This document shows positions 36,500 through 48,500 of a stretch of DNA of 64,000 bases, in pieces (positions within the stretch are counted from its first letter, which is position 1; each line of letters opens with the position of its first letter). Origin of the DNA: Hymenolepis diminuta (lineage: Eukaryota; Platyhelminthes; Cestoda; Cyclophyllidea; Hymenolepididae); assembly GCA_900708905.1 (NCBI GenBank), contig CAADRB010000047.1, positions 906,225 to 970,224 on the forward strand. Reading direction: 5' to 3'. Below the pieces are notes generated by a model. The model was not told where the DNA came from and searched no databases. It was given only the letters and a program-made list of their open reading frames with translations. The translations under genes and the position numbers were made by a program.

Positions 36500-39400
36500 T
36501 TGATTGAAATACTTTTTGAATGTCCTGAATGACATAATATATTCCCAACGGCCATAAGCTACTTTTTTAATCCAAAGAAAATCTGAAAAGCATTAAAAAA
36601 TGTATAGAAATTTGATTTTTACTTCGACAAATAGGCAGATTGAAAAACTCTTTACTAAGTCTCGGAATACGCTTAGATGGGCAAAGGTTTGATCAACTAG
36701 TATCAGCTCCAATGAAAGCAGCTTTCAGTTGGAAAAGTGTTAGAAGGTCAAAAAATACACAGAAAAATAATTTAAAAAATTTTAACAAAATTTTAAAATT
36801 GAAAATTTTAGTGTAGGATGAAATAATCAGAGCATTTTCTTCATCTACATTTATGACGCGAATTTCAACAAATTATTTAATTTTTTACATATTTCTATGT
36901 ATTACGCTGAAATACTTAAAAAATCAACTTTTATGTGATAAATTAAGCGCTTTTCTATTTTTTAAATATGAAATAGATTTTGCAAATAACCCTGGAATTC
37001 GCCCATTTTGGATTGATAGCCGTTCAGCAGTAATTTAGGCGAATTAAAGAGTGGAGAATGCAAGAAAAATGATGACATTGGTTCTTGCAGATGTAAAGAT
37101 GAAGTATCAGTCAATATTTGCCTGTCATAAAATGTGAGCTTTTTTAAAATTTAAATTTTCACACAACGCCTCATTGGCTGAAAATATTGATAAATTTACT
37201 CTAACCGAAAGAACAATATTTAAATAAGTTGCTGATCCGATTGCAATAAATACAAATTTAATTTTATTTATTTAAAATTTAAATTGCATCATTATTCTCA
37301 AAATTACTATTTTTAATTATTAATGAATTTACTGAATTCCCTATATACGGAGGGAAGTTTAAATTATTAATCCTAGAAGGAGAATTAAATGTTCATTATT
37401 ATTTTAATAATACATCTGACTTGCAACTAAAACAAATGTATTGTTTTTAAAAATATTATATATATTTTTAAAAAATAATGAAATAAATAATCCATGTTAA
37501 CAGTTATTTCGTGGCTTCATGGATTTAAATACATTCAACATTAATACATTTTAAACATATGACTTCTTAAATCAATAATTCTAGTACCTTCTTAGAATGA
37601 ATCATAGATTCCCATGCCTTACACCAATTACTCATTGCGAGATCTCATTATATTTCCGCGATATTCGATCCTTTACCTCCACTTATTTATACCACTACAG
37701 CTTCGACATTCTTTGCGTATTCTGTCAAGTTGTGGTAACATAGCAACTATTTGTAGTTATTCCGTCAAATTATTCCGAATAAAGTGGCATGCATCAATAA
37801 AAGTTATTTTTTTGAGAATTTACTAAATTTCTCGTCAATTACGGTTTTATTTTTATTGTCATCGACAGCTGTCGAATTTTAAAAAAAATAATAAAATACC
37901 AAAAGGGTCGAAGTCACATTATTCATCTTGCAAAAGTCCTACTGAAGTGATATTATTAGAAGAGGCCCCAAGAACCTTAAATTTTTCCCTGATCTCTCGG
38001 ATCGAATTGGATGGATGTAATTACCACCTATCATTCTTTCTATGGGCGAGTGAAATCTGGATGAGCCTGATGAATCAACAAAATTTAAATAAAATTTTCA
38101 AGGCATGAGCGACATATTTGAGTCTAAAATTGAATCAAATTAGGCATCCATCACACAAAAGTGAACCATTATATTACTATTGCAATTAAATTTTAAAAAT
38201 TATTATTACTCACGGATGAAATTTCAATTTTTAATTTCCAGAACACAGAAAATTCTACCAGTAGGAGTTAGGGAACAAGGAACGCATTGAATTCGAGGAA
38301 AAGCACCGAAAAAATTTCGTGAAATGTAATCTCTGACTTTCTGTCATATCATTATTTCTTCTTCGGTATTCCCTACAGGTGCTTGTTAAATTGTTTAAAG
38401 TTCACGATATGTTCCCTGTCCTCTGAACAAATTTCATAGCTCATTGAGAACTTGGCAAACCATTAAGTGGATGACCACCAATTGTATTACAAAACTGTTG
38501 ACAGGGCAATGGAGGCCGAGATCGTAACTTCATTCACAACACAGGAGACTAATCCTTAAAAAATGCATGTTTTATCTTGTCTTGGGTAATAATTACATTA
38601 AATATTATCACAAACACAGAGAGAATTGAAAATTTTGGAATTAGTGATGAATTAGAAGAGAATTTGGTTAGTTGTCAAATGAGGTGTCATGTGAAAGGAT
38701 AGAGCAGTTTCAATTTAGAATAATACTAAATGCAAGAAGCATCAAATTAAGTAATCGGCGACCCAAATGCTTCAATTTCCCCCCTCAAATAATAACTCAA
38801 ATATAATTTTTCATTTAACTCATAACTAATTAAAATTATCAGTTCTTTTGAGGATAGAGGCAGATTTTTTTAAACTACAAAGGTTAAAAAAGTATCTTTT
38901 TGATTATAATTGTGTGTAATCAAAAAAGTTCCCATGTAATAATATTAAATTTTAGTAATAAATCGTCAGAACGATGCAAAGTTGGCTATAAATGCCTTTA
39001 AAACATTTATTAGGAAAGCTATGCCACACATAACATTGGAGACCACACACATCGGTAACCAGTGCATCTCCACGGCAACATCGAACCAAATGCCAAATTC
39101 GACAATTAATTGACATGATATAGGGATGACAAAAATGACAATAAACAGAAAAAAAGTACAGATAAAATCTGAATTCGTAATTCACTAAACCAAAATTGTT
39201 CCTATCACTCACCGCATCTTCTGATCACTTTTAGTTCTGCACTTACTCATAAAGGCCATAATACTCTGTCCAGATGTCAGAATTCAATTATCTGGTTCAC
39301 AGGATCCTAGATGATTTCATATTCACAATATTCAGAGATTTTTGGTCAGTAAACTAAATAAATTGAGATAAGAACTGATTTGTCGACATTCCGGAGTCCG

Positions 39401-42400
39401 CTAGAATCCACTTTTGATGAACTTGCAGTACCTTCAAACCATTTTATTAGACATCAAATTTTTTTTTCTTTTCAAAAAATTAACTAAACAGAGATATACA
39501 TTGTTATTAAAAGTAATTTTAAGGAGTGAGGAAATTAAAATATTAAGCCTAGGCAATGGAAAATTAAAAGCTCAAGTCATTATTGGTAACTGCATAGCCT
39601 TTAAAAGCGTTTGAATTTGTTTAAATGCATTGGAGATCATTTTTAAAGGCAAAAGAAGTAAAAAATGCACTTTGTTTAAAGCCTCTTAGTATTCGCCCGC
39701 ATATTTGAATTACGCCACTCGAGTAACTATTAACACCGTTTTCGAACTTTCGATTGGGTAGAGATATTACTTCCACCGTCAGGTCTATAATTCTGTTAAC
39801 TGATACACTCTGAGGCAAGTAGTAATGCTTTTCAATCCAAATATGCTTCTTCTGTACTACGAAAGTTAGTAATGTAATTTTTATAGCGTTCCCCGCATTA
39901 ATGACAGAGCCCTTCAAAAAAGAAAGATTCCTTTCATTAAACAATAGAAAATGATGAAAAGAACATTGTGCTATTTAACCGGAAAAATAAATTTTATTAA
40001 TTAAGTTTGAGATATATTAAATATATATTTAAAATTAAGCAATATACCTGTGTGAGTAATACGTTGGATGGGGAGGTTTTAACTCCTCCGGACTAAAAAC
40101 AATTTTCTGTTAAGTTAAACAAAATTTTCTGCCAAAGCAGTCAATTACTGTTAGAAAAATTAAAAGTGGGTCATACTTTTTTCATCTTCACAACTACTTC
40201 GGAGTTTCAACAACTCTTCAGACAAACACACATCTAGATAATGAAACTCAGAAATTTTCAGGTTTTAATTTGCAAAGATTAAATATTTCGCTTCTATTCC
40301 ACACACCTCCCTCTCAAACGAGGTAATGAGAGATGGTGGAACTGTAGTTTGCCATATCATGATTTCCTATGTGCTACAAAATGCCTAATTAATTTTTACA
40401 GATTGCTTTGAGGAGCTTGAAGATGATCACGCTATATTCAACTCTCGGTGCGACCTTGGACAGAATAAAATGTGTTACATTAACATTAATATTAACGACC
40501 TTATTGTCGATCTATTTGACAAGAACAACAGTTGTTGGGTTTTTTAAATTTTCTAGACGTTGGTTTTCTATTTCCATGGAGTCTCGAATTTTAATCATCT
40601 GTTTCGATGAATAGCATTAATCTAAAGCACCAGAAATATGGTGCTGAAAGATAAAGGTGCTTTTTTACCATAGAATAATTACCCTCTGAAAATTTGACAG
40701 GAAATACCATACAACACTTTTATAACAAATTAATTTCCAGTAAACAATTGGCATTTAGTGAACTTTGGCTGATAAAGGTTACAAAAATGCCTAGATACCT
40801 TAAGGGATGTGTTATAAATAATTGACTACCGTAGTAAAAGGTATCTGATGAGAAACTTGCATTCTCCCACCCGACTTATTGCCCACAACCACTGACGGTC
40901 ATTCATCAATGGGACAGCATTCTCGTGATCTCATAATTGGCAGACATGCGCGTTGACCACATTATCACTGGGACAAAAATTCTGCGCGCTGATTTCTTTT
41001 CTACCCAAAGTAAAGTGAAATAACAGAAAAAAATATGCGAAAAGTGAAAAGGGCAAATTTGCTTTAACTCACAAAGGTTCCAGTATTGCGCTAGGTCAAA
41101 TAAATACATCATGAACCTCTAGAAATCGGCCTGTATGATTCATTTCCCCTTACTAAGTATTTCTCGAACCAATTTCATAATGATCCATTATTGAATTGCA
41201 TTTTTGCCAGAATTCTTTAAGTTGCATGCTAAGTTATGGTCCCGTAAACACTTTTTTAATTTAATTTGTCTCCATCTCCTCCCTTTAAACATGAAACATA
41301 AGAATCCACCAACTGTCTAATGGCGTTTTACCGAGATTTCATAATCAAATTTAACTAGCATTATACAAAGTGTACAGCAAGACCTCTCTTTATTTGATTT
41401 GGCCAAATTGTGGTCCCAATGCGACATTATCACATTAGATGAAAAGGACTGGAGACACTTTCATTTTCCATTTCTTCAGACGCGATATTTGAATTCATGC
41501 CAAAATAATCTTATAATATTTAATTTGGTTAATTTAATATAATTAAATGATTATTTCAAAATTAAGTAATTGTGTTAATATTTGTGCATGTGAAAATCTA
41601 AAAATATAAAAATTTATTGATGCTATTTTTTTGTTTATTTTGTTCACAATTCTGCTTAGAACTTTCTGATCATTTATATTAGTTATTTGTACTTTAATAA
41701 ATATTATTTTTAAAATTATAAATTTGAATATGTGTGCACCATTTGAAATTCGCATTCCTTGGAAGATATTGTGGAAAGTAATTCAAAATTGTTTGCATTA
41801 AAACACCTATCCAAAATTAAAAGTGGTAATTCTCGGTTCTTTAGCGACACCTTCAAGAAAAAATTAATATATCGCTATCCGTTATATAAAAGTTAAATAA
41901 GTTCATTTTTATTTGTTTATTTTTATTTTAATATTTTATAAATAAACTTATTCCATTTATTTTCTTATAAAGTGGAATTTTAAACTTAGAATCTTTACCT
42001 TACATTCACTGGAGTATGAAGTGGGATCAGAGTTAAATAATTATGCTTAAAAAGAACTTATTCGGTATATTACTATTATTTTAATATTTGTTTATTTTAA
42101 AATTATCATATAGTTAGACTTAATCAGAACAATAGCCTACTTGGCCCACTGGGTGAACGTTTAGCCTTTGGGGATTGGCCACGTATAATCAAATAGAACT
42201 TCGGCTATCTTTAAATTTTTGTGAGGGGTTTTCATGAAACCACATTGGACTGTTCAAGTTACACTATCGATGAGATCACCGTCTCGCAAACAACGAACAG
42301 CAGCAATTTCAGGTACAGAAGTTCCGAGCTCTTTAATTTTTGCAAGGAAAAGGGGTGGTTAAATCGCCACTTATCAGAATGCCATCCACCCTCACTGAAC

Positions 42401-42574
42401 GAAATATCTGACTATCTTCGAGGGATTTTTAGGGCAATATAGGGTGCGAAAGGCATCTGAAAACACCTTACACACTTTTAGAAAGACAAAAAATGAAATT
42501 TTAATATTTGAAACTTACAATTTCTTATAACAAAAAAATAAGCATGATACCTACTAAACTAGGTTTTATTCTGT
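36500..42574. other. Gene-poor AT-rich stretch
   Basis: No gene supported. Homopolymer-rich, very AT-rich sequence dominates 36.6-38.2 kb and 41.5-42.1 kb. Short open frames near 38952-39212 (minus) and 40402-40540 (plus) look protein-like by eye but are not long enough to call. Confidence 0.45.
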
Positions 42575-43490
42575 TTATCCTCCTTCGGCTTCTATCACCC
42601 ACTCAATTCGATTCCAAAAGCGACTGCAAACTTTGATCAGGTGGTCCTTACTGATGTTCTCCATTGCTCGGACTATTGCTTCCATCAGAGAGAATTTGAT
42701 GCTATGGGGACGCTTATCATCTTTCCTTTCAGTCACGTCTCGCTCCGCCCCTCGGAAGGACCAAAGTCTGGCGAATTTAAAGGCTATAAGTTTGGTGTGA
42801 CATAATCTTGAAAATACTCGGCTATCTAATCCTGGGCTTTGAGAACTTTATGGGATGGATCCGAATCTTGTTAGAAGACATAGGGTCTTCCTCAATTGAC
42901 CACGCTGTCTATCCAAAGTGTCTAAGCAACAATTATTTGAAGTCTTCACATACACATTGCATCTGCATTGACTCTAAAGCCCTGTGGAAATAATTGAGGA
43001 GTCATAATGTGCCCCTCATACCTAACAACACCGTAAACCATTACTGTTGTTGGAAACTTCGCGCGCAGATATAACACTCGGAACTTTGGCGGGATCATTT
43101 CTTGGACTGAATTTTCTTCCTGGTGGAAGAATTTCGCCTAAGAATGCGTCATTTGAATCCGAGGTCTCGATGAATAAAATTCCTTATTCTTTCTTTAGAC
43201 ACTTGAAAATCTTTCGCAAGATATTGCGCTGACTTCCCAGAATTTTCGTCCATCATGTCGTGCACTCTTCTGACTAACTCAAGTGTTGTGAGTGAGTCAG
43301 CAGAGCGCTAGATATGCTCATTTCTCTCCCCTCTGGTGGCCACTTCATCTCCATTGTTTTCATTCAGCTCCTTCCCTACTTTGTAAACAAACGACCTGGC
43401 GATTTTTAGAAATCTTGCAGTTTCTAAATCCCTATATTCCGCTTCTATAGACCCTATTAGTGTGCCCTTTCATTTCATTAGTTATAGTAG
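42575..43490 (-). pseudogene. Fossil mariner-like transposase
   Basis: The minus strand carries pieces of a Tc1/mariner-superfamily transposase in the correct order but broken by stops and frame changes. From about 43480 downward come an N-terminal helix-turn-helix region (SFVYKVGKELNENNGDEV), a second DNA-binding half (SAQYLAKDFQVSKERIRNF, then HRDLGFK), FPTTVMVYGVV and EGHIMTPQLFPQGFRVNADA, QDSDPSHKVLKAQD with the second catalytic Asp, then a C-terminal ENISKDHLIKVCSRFWNRIE ending at a stop at 42575. In-frame stops follow NEHI and LGFK. It cannot encode an active enzyme. Terminal inverted repeats were not found, so the element's true ends are unknown. Confidence 0.85.
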
Positions 43491-44569
43491 TATCGGCCAT
43501 GAGATCTCGTGATTTAAAAATACCTTAATTATCATCAAATTAGTTTAAATTACGAAAATATAAATGTCCTCAAATATTTTACGTGCTCTGTAGGTACAGC
43601 CTACATTTACCAATTACTCGGAAGTAGCTATTAATGCGGTATTTTTCAACTTCAGAAGCAGCACGTGACTTTTTAGGTCTATAACTGATAGATTGTTTCA
43701 ATAATTTAGAAAATTTCAGTATTTCTTTTGTAGTTAGGATTTTATTCAACAATTGTTTTGCTTTATTCAGATTTAAATCTTTTCCTTTAAAGCATGTGAT
43801 GTTCCATTTTGATCCTGGTAATAGTTTTAAAATATTTCGCAAAAGAAATTATTAGTCATGTTGTTTAAAACAAGTCACAAATCAGGCTCACTTTAAATTC
43901 TCAAATGATGGTTGATATGAAATAGCCTTAACCCTATAATTAGAATTAATTAAATGAAATTCATTTAATTAATATAAACATTGCAAAATGATTAAAATAT
44001 TTTAAAAATTGAAATTTTTATACTGATAATAGCAACAATTTGATTCAAATTATTTCCAAATGAAAAGAAATTACAAATCAAGAAATTTATTTTAAGCTGA
44101 AGTAATTAGCAATTCGGGAAAAGAGAGGTCGTAAGTTTATGAAGAGGCTTCCAGTGTAATTTTCCAACCTTTCTATCTCCAGGATCTTAAAAACAAATCG
44201 AAACTTTTAATTTCTTCCTTTCACTGACAAACACCTTCCAACGTTAATCTCACCTTCAACGTTATTTTTTCTCTATTGCTTCACCTCAAAACTCAAAAAA
44301 CATTTAAGATCGCCAGATTAATCAAGGTTAAACGAATATTAAAGATGGCAGGTAGTCAGCACAGCTCAGTTTTGACTATGATGTCTATGAAAATATGGGT
44401 TTTGTTTTTTAGATCAATTTGAATACCTGCCTAAACCTTGATAAATGATCATACTAAAGAACTACCTTTAAGGAAATGTAATCTTCGTGTAATGGAAATT
44501 GTTCCTCGAAATGAACATAAAGTGTAAGCATTTTAGACGTTATTTAGATTTCTAGATGAACACTTCCGT
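43491..44569. other. Intergenic, nothing recognised
   Basis: AT-rich sequence next to the mariner fossil. Its left part may contain the element's unidentified 5' end. No gene is supported. Confidence 0.45.
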
Positions 44570-44990
44570 GTGTTCTTAACTATGTACACTGTCACTGCCA
44601 TCTCCGCAGAATTATATTCTATGCACTCAGTCCCTACTCTCCGAAATTCATTCGACTCTGCTCTTATCAAATGTGACAAACTTCTTCTACTACACCCACC
44701 TCCGAGACCGGTGGCAGCCGCTAACCAATACTATCTCCGACACCTGCAGCCGTCTCTCATCCTCCCCACTTCTTATGTAAGCATTTTATTTATTGTCTTT
44801 TGTCCTATTAATCACGTGAGCTCCGCGTTAGGAGGCCTACTCGAATATTTTAGCTGCACTCTAGAGAAACTTGCAAGTTTCATCTCTCACGCATTGGATT
44901 CCCACGCTCACACCTGGATATGTAAGGCTACCTGCGAAGATGTCAATGCGATTATTGGCTAGCCACACGGCCAATCATTTGTCACCTACT
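44570..44990. promoter_or_regulatory. GC-richer island with CCAAT pair and E-box
   Basis: CCAAT occurs at 44725-44729, and two facing sites form ATTGGC ... GCCAAT at 44954-44975. A CACGTG E-box is at 44813-44818. A strong donor-like TTAT-GTAAGC has its GT at 44777-44778 on the plus strand, so this may be the promoter and first exon of an unseen plus-strand transcript. A 130-codon open frame covers 44570-44962 but has no recognisable domain and crosses the donor; it is not called as a gene. Confidence 0.3.
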
Positions 44991-45505
44991 CAAACCCATT
45001 TAAGTAAATTTATTTTGTCCACGGAAAACCATTGTTAGAGTTATAAATCTTGTTTCCCTTTTCCATGGGTCTAAATAGGTGCGGATTTAATAAAGACCAA
45101 CTGAGAAGTTATGAATCTCGGATATCCTTCTAGATCTGATACCCTAGTATCAACCCCACAACTGATGAAGCTAACCCTTATTCTGCGCCTAAATTTGCTG
45201 CTTTTAAGTTTAAGAAAACTCTTTAACATGTTCTTTAATCACCACCAGCAAGTACTTCCAAATACATTTTCCAGAAAAACTAAATAATAGTAAAGTGTTT
45301 TAGCCAACACGATTTCGGCCAGTATACGCTTCCAACTGTCCGCCAAGCAGGTCCATTCTGACGAACCTCATAACGACAACTGAGAATATCCTTATTTGAC
45401 AGGAAAATCGAATGGCTTAAAGCAAAGCAAGAATTATAAATACAGTGTTTTAATTAGCAAAAATTAATTTATACAGAATTTGACGGTTGGTTTCTGTGAG
45501 CAATC
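44991..45505. other. Intergenic, includes helicase 3' UTR
   Basis: Nothing recognised. The part next to 45505 should hold the 3' untranslated region of the helicase gene. I see no clear AATAAA on the minus strand within 100 nt of the stop. Confidence 0.45.
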
Positions 45506-48500
45506 TTAACGCTTAAACAGGCGTTTCATCGCTTTATTCTTTGATTTCATAGGAACAGCCCTCATCGCTATTGTATCTCCAGGTGGACTAAATTTACTTC
45601 TCTTTCTCCCCCGCTTCTTATCCTTCAAGGACTTAACAGGTCCACGTGAGGTCACTGAGGCTTCAGTCACTTCAGAAACAGAGACAGCAGACAAGACCGC
45701 AGAGATCTGAGCTTTCTTCGCTTCGCTCGCCTCATTGGCCCATGCTGTACGCTTTCTGCCGCCTTCTGGTACTGCAATCTCCGATGTAGAAAGCACCTTC
45801 ATGTCATCGACGGCTACAAAAGCCTCGCGTTTGCCTGGCTTCTTTCGTAGGGATTCCACAGTCTTTAAAAAGCAAATAACAATTGAAGATGGAGAATGCC
45901 ATAAAATTCAGTTCTTTAAATGTCTATTAACATTCGTGGCGGAAAACTGTATACCCATCTGAGTGGGTACTTGGAAGTGATGGTATTTATAGTTTGGTTT
46001 AGTGCAAGGAGAACTAAACTCGTTGTGTCTAGATTTTTTGACGCAGAATGCAATGCTTACAAACACAAGGGAGATGGGAACCAATTGGTGAAACTTAATG
46101 AGAACACAAGGTGATTTGAAGCCTAAAAATTAACGGGCATAAGCGTTCGGTTGTTTAAAACAATTATAACGATATCTGATAACAGTAAAGAGGGTATTAT
46201 TTGTGATAGCCTCAAGCCTTAGCTTTTGAAAATCAGCCACTCTGTAGCTGTGAAAACAGGAGAAGCACGATATTGATTAATATACAGATAACCAATACCT
46301 AGAGCAATATTGTACTCCAGCAGAATTCAGCAGATAAAGAATTAACCGACAAAGAAGACGAGAAATAGTTTCATTAATCGACGTTAAGTAGATTGGAATA
46401 TTGGGCACCTTTGCTTCAAATACTGTACACTGAATAAGAAATTCTACGTACTTACTTTAATAGTAGAGGAAAGCAATTCAGTTCACTGAAAGACAGACTA
46501 CGAAAATTAAGTGTGGGCAAAATACAATAAATTTAATAATATCATAACAAATATCAACGTTAGAAGAGACAAATAAACCGAAATGACATGAATAACCTCT
46601 TATTTTTAATCTACCATTCAATCAATTCCCAAATAAAATAGATATGAGCTCATTCAGAAAACTAGAAATCAAATTTGGGGAGTATTACGACCATTACACT
46701 AATTAATATTCATAAAGAAAAAGACAAACAACTCAATGAATCTAGAATGTAGATGTCATCAATTTTTTACATTTCTACTCGACCCCCATCCTCTTGAACC
46801 CTTATTTGGCCTAATTAACATTTCCTGTGTCTGGATGCTTCCGTGTATAGTTGTTCCATGAGTAATAGCAAAAAACTGAAGATAATAATACAAATACCAC
46901 AGAAATTATGAATATCAAATGAAATAGAAACGAAACGGTATTGTGCGGAGGAATTAGATTAAACGCTCTTGCCAAAACCATGAAGAGGACCGCTGGACAG
47001 CCAATGGCAGGACCGAAACGGCGCACACACATTGATTTCACGTCTTTGTGAGGGGACAGAATAATAGGGTGGCGCGGGAAATGGATGACAAAAAACGTAG
47101 CGTTAAACTGAATCGAATGCATTGGCAGACAATGAAGAGAAGGGGCAAAATGAATGAGTTAACTGATTGCGGAAGTTGAAATAGATTCTTAGAGAGAACT
47201 ACGAATTTCTCAACGGAGTGAAAAGAATCTTCTAATCCAAAATATGCATGTATATTCGCATCACTTACTGTAACATATTAAGCATGAGACATCATTTTTA
47301 GATTGAACCTCCGTTAAATGATCTCAAACACCGAAATATTTACCTTTGGCTCTTGTAAACCTTAGGCCATTGGAGAAAAATTTCACGTCCACTAAAGGTA
47401 GAGTTAAAAAAACACTTGACGTGGGTAAAGAAGCATCTTGGAGATTAACATTATTTTTGATGGTCAGAATTAATCAATGCAGTTGGCCACACACTTCATT
47501 GGATGTATATCTAACCCACGACCTGACTTGACAGCCTTGCTTGTTGACCGCTAAGGCAGCGATGCACAAGAAAAAACTTTTTTATCCGAAAAAAGGTAGC
47601 ATTCTTATGCCTTTCCGATAAGAAACTCCTTTACTCTTGACCGGTTCTAACCGTCACAAGTCCTTTATTGGAATTGTATCGATGAGTATCCAACCCACGA
47701 CCTCTGACTTGACAGAAATACATGCCGACCACTAAGCCCCTATAACCAATTAACGATTAGATTTGACCCCAGTATTATCAATTGTAATTCATAAACTTTG
47801 CATGAAAGCTACTTGGAAGAATTTTAAATTAAACGAAATTCAAATTCCTTTTACTGCCGGCTGAATCACCTTCATTCCAAAATTAAGGAAAAAAATTGAC
47901 AAGATGGTAGCATATCATGATTTAAGCCAATACCTGAAACCGAGCTGTGTAAGAAAAGACGAAATTAGGGAGAAGCAAAGGGAAGAAACAAAGTACCTAA
48001 TTTCAGCGTTTCAACAACAGTTATAAAAAAAATTTGGGGGTGGATTTATTAGATTCGAAGCATTTCTTGGACCACATTTAAAAGTAGATTGCAAGATAGC
48101 AAACCTGCAAAAATTGATAATAAAGCGATCTTCCTTAAAATGAGACGTTAACAGTAGTCGACTTAGCTCAAAGTCGCAACCAATCACAGCCCTTAGGCAA
48201 GGACAAAGACAAAATAGGAATTAAGGAGGAAATTGGTGAGCGTTAAAAGGAACATCACTTTTTACAGTGATAATGCTAAAGAATGTAGACTGTCATCGTG
48301 ATTCGAAGAAGAAGTGTTTTAAATCTTCGGGTAATAAAGGCCGAATCCCTCTACTGAAAAAATCGGAAATCGGAGCTATTTTTGTAAGAGTAAATTAGTA
48401 GCTTTTCTGGTCTTATTTACTTAACTGAAGAGTGAGAAAATTATGACTATACCGCCGAAGTAAAGTGGGAAGCAAATTGTTGCACTAAGGCCAAAATTCT

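Noticed and set aside
38952..39212. Minus-strand 86-codon open frame and a second overlapping frame rich in hydrophobic residues
   Set aside because: Two frames open together, no family match; within chance expectation.
40402..40540. Plus-strand exon-like block after TTTTTACAG with several cysteines
   Set aside because: Only about 46 codons long, no recognised domain and no partner exon in phase.
44570..44962. 130-codon plus-strand open frame as a protein gene
   Set aside because: It lies in a locally GC-richer segment where stops are rarer, crosses a strong splice donor, and shows no domain; annotated as a promoter-like island instead.
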